NCBI GenBank assembly: GCA_024803745.1
Contig: JANJXV010000010.1
Coordinates: 30,463,525-30,527,524 of the forward strand
Reading direction: 5' to 3'
DNA: 64,000 nucleotides
Source of the DNA: Megascapheus bottae
Taxonomy: Eukaryota; Chordata; Mammalia; Rodentia; Geomyidae
The notes under the pieces: model-generated
The model's database searches: none
The model's input: the letters and a program-made list of their open reading frames with translations, nothing else
Told to the model about the DNA's origin: nothing
Shown: in pieces, positions 27,601 through 41,928 of the stretch
Layout of the letters: each line of letters opens with the position of its first letter
How positions within the stretch are numbered: position 1 is the first letter of the stretch
Translations under genes and position numbers: made by a program

Positions 27601-29311
27601 TCTGAAGTAGACAAGCAAGTTCTGTCAACTGTTAAAGGTCCAAGACAAAAAGAATCCTAGGGGCAGAGAGAGAAAAGCAGCAAGTAAGAAGGAAAGGAAT
27701 TGCAGTGTGCATCACAGCAACACAGTAACAGCTTTCAGTGGAAACCTTACAGACAGGGAGATTATGTGATGGTTATATTCACAGTTCTGAAGGAAACCAT
27801 CTTACCAGCCACTAAAGAATGCTGTATTCAGAAAGAGGATTCTTCAGAAATGGGAAAAAAAAGATAGAAAGACTTCCCCAGGTAAACAAAAATGGAGGGC
27901 ATCTGTCACCACCAAACTTCTTTTACAGGAAAAGTTAAGGTACACTTTTTCAAGACAATAGAATATTAATGAAAAGGAGAACATCAGAAGGTATAAAACT
28001 CAGTGGTAAAAGCAAGGGTCCAGTAAAACTCAGACTATTCTATTATTGTAATCCTGGTATTTTATATATTTCATATGAAGGGCAAGAAATGAAACTATTT
28101 CAAGTAAAAATACAATATTAGTAACAGGGTTTAGAGTGTGACTCAATGGTATAGCACTTGCTTGTATTTACAAGGCCCTGTATTCTGTCCCTAGCAATAC
28201 AAATACTACTACTACTGCTGCTGCTAATAATAATAATATTAATACTTTTAAAGAAATATAAAATAAATATTGTGACATCAAAAAGGAAAGTAGTTAAAGA
28301 ATATTTTACATGACTAAATTTATCAGCTAAAAATGATCATCTATAGAATAACTCATATTTCCTTTACAGGGACCAGGAAATATTTCTTTTTCCTATTTTG
28401 TTCTAATTTAACTCCATAATATTAAAATATTATCCTTCTAAAAATTAATCTCTCACATTTCTTGTAAGCAAATCATAACCAAAAAGCAAAAATTCATACT
28501 TTAAAAGCAACAAAAAATCTATTAGAGAAAAATGATTGAACTAAAATGGCAATAGTGTCTACCTATCCATAACTACCCTGAATGTGAAAGGATTAGATTC
28601 TCTAGTTAAAAGTCAGGATAGACAAATGGAGGGAAGAAAGCAGCATATAACATGCTGTTAGTGGGACACTCGCCCCATCATGGGACATACAAATAAACTG
28701 AATGAGTAGAAAAAGATATTCCATGCAAGTTAAAAGCAAAGGGAATGGAAGAAGTTAGATATACATCTGATAAAGCACATTACAGATCAAAAACAATAAA
28801 CAGCGACAGCAGTCATTCAGTCATGATTAAAAGAAGTCAATTCAAACAGAGGCTCTTCGTAACACATTAAAAACAGAGCACTCTGGGATTCAAATGTTCC
28901 CTAGCTCACTTTATACAGAGTGGCTCCAAGAGAAGCCAATTGATTTTTTTGAAAAAGAAAGAAAACAATATGATCAATTGAAATCACTACACAAAAACCT
29001 CAGACATGAAAGTAGGAATTTGACTTCATGTAATATAGTGTCTGGGTCCTTTGTCATCTATTGTGGATTCTCACCTCTTGCTCATATCTCTGCTCACCAA
29101 GGACTTAGGTCGTCCACTAAGTGCAGGAAGCTGAGAGCTGATTGAGGCTAGAACTCAGCATGGGCAGGAAAGTCTATGAGAAGCTTATCTCCAACTAACT
29201 ACCAAAAAGCCCAAAGTAGATCTTTGGTTCAAATGGTAGAGCACTAGCCATGAGAGGAAAAAAAGAAAAAAGCTGAGAAACAGTACCCAGGCCCTGAATT
29301 CAAGCCCCAGG

Positions 29312-29364
<53 letters not shown>

Positions 29365-32300
29365 CACGCACTCACACACGCACTCACGCAATCACACACA
29401 TGAGAAAGAACTAAATAGGAAGAAACATAGACAGGGATATTTTGGTATTGGATTGCTTTCGGTCAATTTCATATTTGTTAATATGTATTTACAACTTAAA
29501 CTACCATTTAGATCCTAGCACTTAACCTTTGTGACATGTAAAGGAAGCCATCAGAAATGGTAAAGAAGAAACTAGTGAAAACATGAGCTGCACATCATGA
29601 ATCTTTCTTAGACCTTTTAGCAGCTCGGATCATTTTATTAATGTTTCAGAAGGGCTGAACAGCAAGTGGAGCTGATGTCAAGCTGTCCATTGCCAGCAAT
29701 TAGATTCCTACTCAATACATTGTTAGAGAGTAATTCGACTTTTCATTCCCTCTCAGGCTTTCTGTTGTGCAAAGTTCACTCTCAGAGTTCAGACTAAAGA
29801 GTTCTCCAGTTCTTGTGAATCCTTTCGAGCAGATAGGGTCAGGATAATGGCTTAGAACTTATATGAGACAAGAACTGGCTACAAATTGACCATCATTGAC
29901 CTATATGTTTGTGTACTTATCGTGCACTTTTGAGAAATGATCCTGATAGTCCATATAAGAAGATATAGATATGTGTATTTAATATGTACCTATTATGTTT
30001 CTTTAAGTAAAATGTAAATCAGTGCTAAGTCATGAAGTAATTAATAGAAAAGCTGTCAAGTGGATAAGGAAATATGAGCGGTGATACATTGTTTTGTTTT
30101 GTTTCGTTTTTTGTTTTTACTTTTCCAACAATACACTGAGGGCTCATGCCTGTGATTCTTCCAACAATACACTGAGGGCTCATGCCTGTGATTCTAGCTA
30201 CTCAGGAGCTAAGTGATGAGGACTGTGGCTCACATCCACCTGGAGAAAAATGAACAAGACTCTTATCTCCAATTAACCTGCAAAACACCAGGATGGCTGC
30301 ATGTTACAAGTGGCAGAACACCAGTCATGAACAAGAAAGTCAAACTAGAGCATACAGCCTGAATGCAAGCACAATAAAGTAAAATATAAATTATGTTACA
30401 ATAAAATTCCAACAAGCTTGCATAAAGGGTTTCTACTCTTAAGTCACTTAAAACCATAAGAACATGTTTTTCCACATTAATTGCGATATCAGAATTAGCC
30501 TTCAATTCACCTAGGAAACTCCACAATTTTTATAGGTGAAGAATTTAAAATTAGGAAAGACTGAGTAACTGACCAAGTTTCTCAGCTTATAAAGGATTAA
30601 AATTCACAGGGGTGTGAGATAATGTCTATTATTGATAATAATTGTTGATAATAATGTCTATTATTGAATACCTGGCATGCCAAAAACTAAGTGCATTAGC
30701 AACTAGCCAAGCCAAACGGCCCTTGTATCTTTTACTGCCTGAAGATGGTTGAAATAATTTCGTCAGATCTTTAGTATATATATGCATATATATCATTATT
30801 AGCTAATTTACAAGGTAAAGATATGTCTTTAAAAAATAAAGAGGACTCAAACAGAGTAGTTTCATGGAATACCAGCCACCTAAACCCTCCTAGAATTAAC
30901 ACACTAAGGCAAATACCTAGATAACAGACTCATTTTTAGCCCCAAGTTTCAATACCTACAGTCATTGTGTAGCTACATAGAAGCAATTCTTGCTCAGTAC
31001 TCAGTTACATCATTATGGTTTTGTGCCACAATTTTCAGCCACATTTTACTGAGAAGTATGTCAATAAATGGCTTCACTGACAGCATAATATAAATCTTAT
31101 AATCCCTGTGATGGGTGGAAGTCAGATGTCAATAGAATGTCATTACCTACTTCATTCAATATTTGTGACAACAAGCTTCAGATGAACTATGACATGCCAT
31201 AAGTTTTCTGTTACTAGAGGATGGACTTGCCTGCATTTATTATCAATATCCATCCCACACACACACACAAAAAGAAATCCTTGCAGGGCATACTTTGTAC
31301 CATCCACCCTCCCATTCTCCAGCAAGGAGAGTAGTAATAAGCAAATGCAGTATCAGTAAGCTAAAAGCTTGACAGGAAGAATCCTATTTTCTCTCATGTG
31401 AATTATCAAGACTGAATGATTGATTTACCACAGGGATTCAAAAACTGCTATCATATTGTATATATGTTTATTTGTTTATTTGAAATAGGATAGGGAAGGG
31501 GAAATCAAGATGAGGGGAGGGAGTGGAGAGAGGGAAATGGGGACAAAAACATGAGAAAGGGTATCAATGTTTGTGAAGTACTGCACCTTCTATCTGGTGA
31601 ATATAATTTAACCCTTCTATTAATTACAATAAAAATATATTAAAAGTAAGAAACAAAAAAGATAAAAGATAAAATTAAGAAAAATAGAGAGGACTCTTGG
31701 ATAAATTACATATTTAAAAAGCCACAAACAGGTGAATGTATCAGCAAAGTTTCTATCAACTTTCCTCTCAAATAGATTTTAGAGGCTTTTGTAGATTAGA
31801 TCAAAGGTCATTACTGACATTTGATTGTCAGACAACAGGTGAGCTTGAATCCAGCAATTCCTAGTCTCACAAAGAAAACATTTGCTTTACAGCCTATCCT
31901 TCGGCTGACCTTGCTGCAAAACTAGAGGTTTTAGAAGCAAGTAGGATTTTCACTTGTTCTTTCATATAAAAGCAAATATATGCATGCGTGTTTGCATGTG
32001 TGTATACCCAAATAAGTTTTCAGACTCATAATTTTTTTTTCTGTCGTGGGGCTTGAACTCTGAGCCTGGGCACTATCCCTGAGCTCTTCAGTTCAAGGCT
32101 ACCTCCCTATCCCTTGAGCCACAGCACTACTTCCTCACACTCCTAATTTTTTAGTTTTTTTAATTTAATATTCATATAAATCTTACAACATAAAACTCAT
32201 TTAAAGAACAAATTTTAAAGTCTGTTTGCCTTTGAACTTCAAACATTAAGATACTGATCCCCTGAGAAGTAGTTTGCTATCACTTAAAAATAATTTTCCT

Positions 32301-35300
32301 TGACCTCTAAAAAAGGAAAATTAGTTCCTTTGAGATAAAGGGAAATTACTTTTAAATGGTTTTATTAATTATATTATCAATTTAATTTTAAATGGGTCTG
32401 CTTGCTCATAAAATAAGTAATAAATCAAGCTCACTACATATGTATACAAAAGATGTTCAATAGTCTGGTTGGTTGGTTTTGGGTTTGTTTGTTTGTTTTT
32501 TTTAGGAAGAATATCTAGCATTTATGTTCCATATGCCTTGTAAGGATTACAGAAATTAACCAATAATAACAGTTCAACTTCCAGAGTGTTAGAGAAAGTT
32601 TAGCAAATAATGCTTACCCAACTTTCCAATCTAAAAAGACAGATATACAAATGTGCATGCTGGGGCCGGGAGTTTGGCCTAGTGGTAGTGTGCTTGCCTA
32701 GCATGCACGAAGACCCGGGTTCAATTCCTTGGTACCACATACGTAGAAAAAAGCTGGAAGTGGTGCTGGTGGCTCAAGTGGTAGAGCTCTAGCCTAGAGA
32801 AAAGTCCAAGGACAGTGCTCAGGCCCTGAGTTCAAGCCCCAAAACTGGCAAAAAAAAAATGTGCATGCTGTGTGACCAAGAATTGTCTTTTTTTTGCAGA
32901 ATTAATAAAATAAATACTCCACATACAGCTATCATTTTTACTTAGGGATAAAATTTTAGTAAAAACACTAAATGCAAAGTTGTATCTCTAAGATGATTCT
33001 TTTTCTGCATCTTATTAGACACAGTCCAAAGAGACATTCTCAATGCATTGCTACCAACTCGGATGACCAGAATCATTGTTCGGACTGTGGAAGGCTTATG
33101 AAGGCTAAATATGCCTTAGAACATAGATAAATTGCCCAGAATTGGAGAAAACAGAACTAAGAATAAAAATATATTCCCATAGAAAACCAGTAAGTGGACA
33201 TCTGAAAGCACTTTAGTTAGAAAAAGGAAAGTATGTAATTTCTTTCCTCTTAGATAGAAAAAAAAAGAGAGAAAGAACCACAAGGTGATTACAAATTTGA
33301 AAAGTAAAATTTCCAAAGAGTTATTGAAGAAATTGCTGACAGCGTGAGAGTTCATTAATTAAAGACTTTCCACATTATGAATGGGGGTAAATAACCACCT
33401 AGTCTTCATTATTAGTGAATTTGAACAGAAAGGTAGGCATAATCCTCACAATGAAGAATTATGAGGCTCGTAAACCTAGGAAGAAAGTCATCACAACTTT
33501 TGACAGAGATATTCCAGGAAGCTCACCTGGTTAAGAATTATGCAATACATTAAATTACTGTGACAATAGACAATTCCTAAAATGTCGATGGGCATTTTCC
33601 TCAGTCATAAAAATAATATCATGAGTGTAAGCACGCACTTAAGATTCAATTTTGCCTCTCTGGGTTAGTGCTTGTATAAATCTCGACACACCCTATGCTT
33701 AGACTCTTCATTTGCATAGCTTTGCTAATATGATTAATGAACAAAAGTTAACACTTATTTTACTATTTTCTGTGCAAATAACAGAAAATAATTTTGGTTA
33801 ACTACGCAAAAATGTATTAAAGGAGTACTGGATAATAGGAATTTTGTATTTGGTGAACTGGATGCAAGAGTAAGCTATTAAGGTATGAAACCTAAAAGCA
33901 CATCACAGATTTGTAACAAAAAAACGGACCCATCGTCATAAACGTTCAACACCAAAGGATAGCACCACTGTAATTTCTACGTCAGCACCTTAATCTACTT
34001 TTCTGAAAAAGTTCCACCATTACAGCCACCAAGGAAGCTGAAGAAGCAAGTATTTGGTAGGTTTTAAATCCTGTAAGACCAGGTATTTTTTCTAGATTGT
34101 ACAAATGTACAGAAAATTCTGGTGCTTCATGAACAGAATGAACTCAGTCTCTACAACCTTCATGTTAAAGTTCCTTGCTCAGAATGACTCATTGACAAGC
34201 TGGGTGGGGGTTCACACCTGTAATCCTAGCTACTCAGAAGGCTGAAATCTGAGGATCAAGGTTCAAAGCAAGCTCGAGCACAAAAGGACCTAAGACTCTC
34301 CAATTGACCTCTAGAAAAGGGGAAGTGGGGCATAGCTCAGGAATAGGGCAGTAGCCTTGAGGTGATGAGCTCAGGGACAGCGCCCAAGCCCTGAGTTCAA
34401 GTCCCATGACCCACAAAAAAAAGAAAAAAGAAAAAAAGAGAATTAGCGTTTGACAAAAGTTGACAGGGATGTGGGCTGCGGATGGCACAACACTCGCCTA
34501 GCAAAGTCAAGAGCCTGAGTTCATTCTTCAATTCCACAAAAAGAAATACGAAAAAGAGGAACTATACTCTCATGACTCCATCATTACAGAAGAATCTCAA
34601 AATGCTCTTGATATAGAAACTAAGTTACTAGGCAGGTTCAATGCCCAATATTTAAAATGAAGCCATTTGATTTATAGCTAGAATCACATTCTCAGTTTTC
34701 AATTTGTACAGTCAAAGGCCATCTAACTGTTCATATGTGACTACAGAGAGAAAAGTTTCAAAAGTTTCAGAAGTTAATAATCCTATCACTTAAAATGCCA
34801 TACTTTACATTCTCCTTTTCAAAACTATGAGTATACTTAGGCCATTGGGTAGACTGCATCCCATGAGAAAGGCATATGCCAGCAGGGAAAAGACCAGTAA
34901 TAATTAGGCTTTATCTATTTTAAACTCTTCAAATATAAAAATAGTGCCTAAAATATCAGAAACCCAGAGATCCACTGTCCCTTTTGAGTAATGGATGGCT
35001 ATTCTGACCCCCTGACTACCATCCAGTGCCTCTCTTAAATTGGTCTGGACTTCTGGTGCATTCCAAGCCCAGCGGGTTGTATAGAGAACAAATTTCCCCC
35101 ACTGCATGACCTTCAGGACATCTCTAACTGCTCAGCCTGTAATCCCAGTGACTATTCTTGGGACATTTTTTCAAGTGTTTATGGAAACCATAGAAACACA
35201 ATAAGCTTGAACCAATCATTTTGGCTCATAAGCAAATGAATCCTCTTAGATTGAGGTTCTACATAAAACAAGTTGTTGGTATGTTTAGTAATTTTAGCAA

Positions 35301-38300
35301 TCAAGAAGGTTGAAGGGGAAAACGAAAAGGTCTCCCTGCCAGCTACCTACTTCTTTACAAACTGCCAGATAAGTCATGGCAAATCAGATTGCAGAGTAGC
35401 CACTTTGCTGGTAGGAGATGACAGGTGGATTTTTCAACTTTACGTATAAAAAAATTGCCAGATCAATAAGACTTATTCTAATAAATTAGTTGAATGTTGT
35501 CAACATCTAAGATGCCTAGCAAAAAAAAATGCAAAAGGGATCATTATAATGAAAATGTGAAGGAAGGAAGGAAAGAAGGGAGGAAGGAAGGGAGGAAGAG
35601 AGAAAGAAAGGAAAGAAGAGGGAAGGAAGGAAAGAAGGAAGGAAGGAAGGAAGGAAGGAAGGAAGGCAGTCAGGCAGACCTTTTGTAAGCAAGAGTCGCA
35701 AGATACACTCTCCCCATAATTTAGCATAATAGAATGACTGGAAGTTGGAACAGGTTTCAAATGTAACAGGGAATTAGTTGTAACCTTGTGTCAAGGCAAA
35801 CTTTTTCATAAATAAGGAGTATTTTAAGATATGCATTTGTGGCAAATATCTAGGTTTCCATATATCCAAGGCTGCAGAATATGACACTTAAGTTGATAAA
35901 CTCAGACAGATTTACTGTGTTCAATTTCAAACCTTTCAAGCTATAAACATATAATTTCAATAAATTGTGAGATCCCGGTGTTTTTCAGATAGCAAGAAAA
36001 TAAATAAAACCTTTACTATCTCTGCAAACATCGAAGTTATATTTTTAGGAGATTCTCCATTGAGATACTAACACTGAATTATTCAGTTTTTTTTCTAAAA
36101 GCATGAAATATTTCATTTTTCAGATTTATCAGTGGGTAAACCTGAAAGATCATAGGCTAGAAACAATTTACAAACATATTGGAGTCAAAATATTCAGTAT
36201 GCTGAAAAATTCCCAGTTACCTGAAGCACGAATAATTAAAGCAATATAGAACATAGTATTTACAACTAATAAAACAATTCAGGAGGCTGAGAGAATGAGG
36301 AATGTCTTTGGAAGCCAGCATACGCATAGGAATGGTTGTGATTCTAATCACTAATAGACTATTCAGAAAGAGCTGCAAGTGTAGCTGAGATTCCCACTGT
36401 CGGGTGCTAGCCTTGAGCAAAATGAAGCTCAAGCCCTCAAACCAACAACAACAACAACAACAACAACAATCAAAGGATAAATAGAAAGTATTATGGAATG
36501 TCAACTAAAGTTTTTCACAAAAATGACTTCTATGCTAGTCCACAAACTACATGTGTCCTCTTATGGCATAAACCCCATGAAATATTTTCATTGTGACGTT
36601 AGGAAGAAATGCTGGCTGACATTTAATTCCTTATGTTTTCCTTTCTCTAAAATCAAAATAAAATATAAACTAGAGCTCTAACTGTGCAAAATTATAGAGC
36701 AATTTGTTTATCTTTCCCTAGCAAATGAACTTTCAGATCAATAGTGGTAGACGAGGCCCATCCTTCACTTTGGTCTTTAACCTATGGAAAAACAGATACC
36801 TAGCACTCCATGAAATACCAATGTCACTCATCTCAAAAAGAATATCTGTTACAGCTCACACCTGTAATCCTAGCAACTCAGGAGGCTGAGATCTGAGGAC
36901 TACAGCTCAAAGCTAGCCAGGGTACTAAACTCTGTGAGACTCATCCCCAATTAATCACTAGAAACCAGGAAATGGCGCTGTGACTCAAGGGATATGGCGG
37001 TAGCCTTGAGAGGCAGGGGAAAAGCATTCTATTTGAACTAAGAAAATCGTTATTCCCCACATAAAGAGCCAACCTTAGTCAAGTGTACTTGTATTTTCAT
37101 CAGCTTTGGGAACAGATTTAAATCCTTTACCAGGTAGCCCTTTGCTTCTTCGAATGTTCATCTTCATATGTTTCTAGTTAGAAGCCCACATTGCTTAGTC
37201 CAGGGAGGCAAGGTGGGAATAGACCAAGAGCAATGCCATGTGTATTTGATATATTTTGTCCCTCTAATAAAAGTCTGATGTGTTACACTTACTTTGTGAG
37301 AAAGCTGAACTCACTTGCTTACAGTCCCACAGATACTAAGCAATAAAACCAAGCACTCCACGACCTTTGCAACCACCTTACTTAGCACTCAATGTTAAAC
37401 CAGAAACCAAGATTCCAATTACAGTTATTTGACGGTCAGGAAAAAAATATCTTTCGTTTCTTAAGGAGGAGGTAGCTGTCATTCTCTTTCCATAAAATAT
37501 TTTTAAAACACCATTATATATGTCTAGCATTTAACCACTTTCAAAGAGGCTTAATTTGAGCAAATCTCTGAAGCACACAGTATGATGTCCTCAATCCTAA
37601 CAAAGACTTTGGCCTTCTAACCCATCAACGGTTATTACATGTCAATGACAAATACATTGTGAAATGATTTTCAAAACGGTTTCCCTTTTTGTGAAATGAT
37701 TTTTTAAAAGCAGTCAAGGAAATGAAACTGAGTGTTTTACCCCTTCCTTCTCTACTCACAACCTTGCTTTGGGTTTGTAGGAAAATGGACAGAGGAAATA
37801 CGGTGGCCCTCCACCAGGCTGGGATGCTGCACCCCCAGAAAGAGGCTGTGAGGTTTTTATTGGAAAACTTCCCAGAGACCTGTTTGAGGATGAACTTATA
37901 CCATTATGTGAAAAAGTGAGTCTACATTTATAATTATTTTTTCACCTTCCAAGGAAAAAAGACCATTCACTTTGTTGTCACTCTTGCTCTTTCTGAACAC
38001 CAGTGGTTTCCCCACCACTGGCCTGTGTACATAGGTAAAGTCTTATGGAGAAGTTATTCATGCCTGACTTGTTCTCTTCAGGACACTTTTAATATCACTC
38101 CTAATGACACATTTATAACTCATCCCCCAACCTCTCTACTGGCAAAATTCTGTGTATCTGTTAATTTAGAAGAGTGCAACAATAATCTGTCTACAATAAA
38201 ATACTGTTAGCCAGTCATGGTAGGAGACATATACTCCCCGCTACTCAGGTAGAAGCAAGTGGATTGTAAAGTCAAAGAAAGTCCTGGAAAAGTTAGATCT

Positions 38301-41300
38301 TACCTTCAAAACAATAAAAAAACAAAAGATAGACAATAGCAAAGTGTATAAAAATCCCTGGATTCAATCACTGCAAATTAATTAATTAGGTAATTAATTT
38401 AAGGTTAGAAAGGAGGGAAGGAAGGAAGGGAAAATAAAAGATATGGTTCCAAATTTAATTGTAATATGATTTTATGAAATGTAATATTGTAATATTATAA
38501 TAATTTGTCATATTCATCATTGCTCTATACATAAAATTTTCATTAAAATATCTGAATATCTTGTTCATCCTAACATGTCAGTAAGGTGAAGAACATAGTT
38601 TCTCAATGTTGTTATGTAATTACCAAGAAACATATTTCCTCAGCTATAATACAAAATTATTATGATAAATTATGACTAAAGTCAAAACTTGAGAATGTAA
38701 AACTAAAATTCATTTTTTAGTAATTTACCAAGTGATTTTAATAGCAATCACATTCCTGGAAAAATTAAGTAAATATGAGCATGCAACTCTTCCCCCAAAT
38801 GCCAGAATCAATTGTATGTGTGCATATTTATGGGTATGCATTGTATAATTGAGCTTTGGATCCAGATGCAGACCTAATTTTGTACATATAATTCCACTTG
38901 TCATATACACAAACTTGGAGGGCATAATCCTATAAGAATTTTATTTTTCTTAACCTGAAAATGAGCATCAAGAGACACCTAAAACACAGATGCCATGTGC
39001 TCATAATCTCAATAAGCACCAAGGAGGAGATAGATGTCCAATACTGTATATTTTGGGATGAAGGAGCATGAAACTGAGCAAGGAGAAAGGCAAACATGAA
39101 GGCATAGAGCTACTTTCGTCCCCATACGTGCCTTTTGACTCTATTGGAGTCTTACAGAAGCCTGAGTCTGGATTATTAGGGACTGTGATGTGTGGAGGGA
39201 CCCAAATATAAGCCAGCAGAGAGCAAAAGTCAGTTGGATAATGTGCATGCTCTTTTTTCTAGGGAGGTCCTAGCCCTGAGTCAGTTATACTAAGCTGCAT
39301 TCACCTTCAACCCATCCTTAGAGAAAAACAGTCTCCACAAAACGAAACATAGCCTTTTATTCTGATATGCCAACAGGGGTAAAAGAAGTTTTTTTTAGCA
39401 ATGTTCCAAATGAGAGTTTCTGCATTCTGGTTTTTTTCATATATTTTTTATTGTAATTAATAGAAGGGTTACATGATATTTGCCAGATAGATGGTGCATT
39501 AATTCACATACATTGATACCCTTTCACATGTCTTGGTCCCCATTTCCCTCTCCCCCCACCCCTCATCTTGTTTTCCCCCATTCCCTATCCAATTTCAAAT
39601 AACCAAATACAAATATATCCGATATATCAGGTAACAAAGTGAGATACTGTAACAATATGAGATAACCAAGGGACAGCAAAAGAGATGAGAGATAACATAG
39701 TACCTTAAGAAGAACCATCATTAATTATATGGCTTATGTTTCTATATCCTAGAGATCCTTGCATTCTGTTTTAAACATCAGTAATAGAGTGTGGCCCCCA
39801 AAAAAGATCAAATCATGGAGACTTTGAAAGCCAATTTAGAAGACATAGACAAGTCTAGTTAAAAAAAAATACCAACAACAAAAACAGTACATCTGATGAC
39901 AAATGTGTTTTCAGGTCCCCAAGACATTGAACAAATCTCTAGATAATTGTGGACCAAAGGTCATTTGCTCTGTCGTAAGCACATTCTGTTAACTTGCACT
40001 GAAATGCCACTTGCACGTAAATATCTCTATTTAACTTGACTTTTCCCATGAGTCATATAATTAATCTAAACCCACAATGAAACTATGAAAACTATTCTGC
40101 ATAGAATACAAATGCCAAACACTGGTAGGAGGAAGCATTCAGAAACACTATCTATGGGCAATGGTGTGTGTGTGTGTGTGTGTGTGTGTGTACCCATATC
40201 CATATACAAGGACAACATAAATATGAGTTTTCTGTTTCTGCTATTTACAGATTGGTAAAATTTATGAGATGAGAATGATGATGGATTTTAATGGCAACAA
40301 TAGAGGATATGCATTTGTAACATTCTCAAATAAACAAGAAGCCAAGAATGCAATCAAGCAACTTAACAATTATGAAATTAGGTAAGATCTACACAGCTTA
40401 TAAATTAAAATGAATTAGATAATCTGTTTATTTTTCTGTCAAGTTATACAATAATTTCCCATTGATATTAAAATAAGTCACACATTATTACAATGCTACA
40501 AATCCCTTCCCTTCTTTTGCCATGGGATTAACAACTAAATAATAACAACTTATCCAGCTATTATTGACCTAGCCATGTGATCTCAATGTTGAATTTCAGA
40601 ACAGAGTTGAAGAAAACACAAAGGAGAGCTTCTCCCATTCATACTTCCACAGACTCAAAGGAGTTGTATGTGGTGTGTGGGAAATTAAAGTAGAATTAGG
40701 ACACCTAAGGTCTAGCTGAAGTTCCTTTGGACAAAAGTCCTTTGATTTTTTTGACCACCACCTTTATTATTATCATAACTTGGTCACACAAGATGTCCTG
40801 AACACCCACCATACAAAACCATAAACTTCAAAGTGCTTTGCAAAGGGCTATAAGTAAGCTACACTTGAATATAGTATACCATTCTCTGCATATGACTTCA
40901 AAGATTGGGTGCTTTCCCTATTCTTTGGTCTTTCATAAAACCTGGGTATACTAACAGAGCTATTCTAAACGTGGTTTTTGAGTTGAGATGGAGGTGAATT
41001 GAATTTGACTCTGTTAGAAATCACCAGAGTTTGTTGTAACTGCTTAATACCTTGCCACCTGCTGGGAACTGACAATACTTTGAAAACAAGATACAGAAAA
41101 TAAAGTCAATCTACTGTGATCCCTGGTCACTGACAGTAACCTCTGTGAATTTTATTGTATTATCAGTAAAACAGATAAGAATAGACCTAACTCATGGGCT
41201 GTTATTAAAAAATGAAATAATGCACATATATCTCTGCATCTGACCAATTTACAAAATTTGACCAGTAATCATATGACAGAGAAGGAAAAGAAGGAGAAAT

Positions 41301-41879
41301 ATGGCAAAGATGGAAAAAGAACATTAGTGTTCAGAATTTCAGGCAAAACTCGGGTTGGATGACAGAGCAAAGTGAAAGTAGCAAAGACACTTTACAAATC
41401 AGGAAGTGGGAACGATGGGAAATGAAAGAGTCAAGTAGAGACCCCAGAGGCAAGCTCATAGATTTTCATGTTATCCTGGGTCAATCCTGCAAGAGAAAAA
41501 GCCCTCCTTGCAGAGAAGATAATAACCTTCCATTTGCTCTCAGCTACCATTTCTCAGGGGAAGGATGAGACTTCTATCCCGAAAAGGCTTGTGATTATCA
41601 CATCATCCTCATCAAACAATCACTGAACATCATCTAAATGCCTGGCTTCAAGAGACATTAAAGTCGTGCCCTCAGCTTTTGAGAGATGGCTTTTTATCTC
41701 CCTGTAATTCTGGGAAAGAATCCTAACAAACCACACACATTTAAAAATAGAAATGCACATTTTCTCCTCCCCTTTCCAGTAACCCATACTAGACCAGTCT
41801 TCTAGCTATCAGAAATATGACTTTTAGGTAAATATATTTATGAGAGTACTTTTGTCTTTTTGGAAGTAAATTTGTTTTG

Positions 41880-41928
<49 letters not shown>

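Larger units (their letters stand above)
21609..37780 (+). other. A1CF: A1CF intron 1 (16.2 kb)
   Basis: Bounded by gtagga and ttgtag. Holds an inverted repeat (22218-22257), an old L1 (27480-28900), many SINEs, and (CA)n and (GGAA)n tracts. The rest is unrecognised AT-rich sequence. First introns of this size often hold enhancers, but none can be named from sequence. Confidence 0.9.
37916..40250 (+). other. A1CF: A1CF intron 2
   Basis: 2.3 kb; contains an old SINE relic (38208-38395), an L1 3' end on the minus strand (39430-39759) and a (GT)n tract just before the acceptor. Confidence 0.9.
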
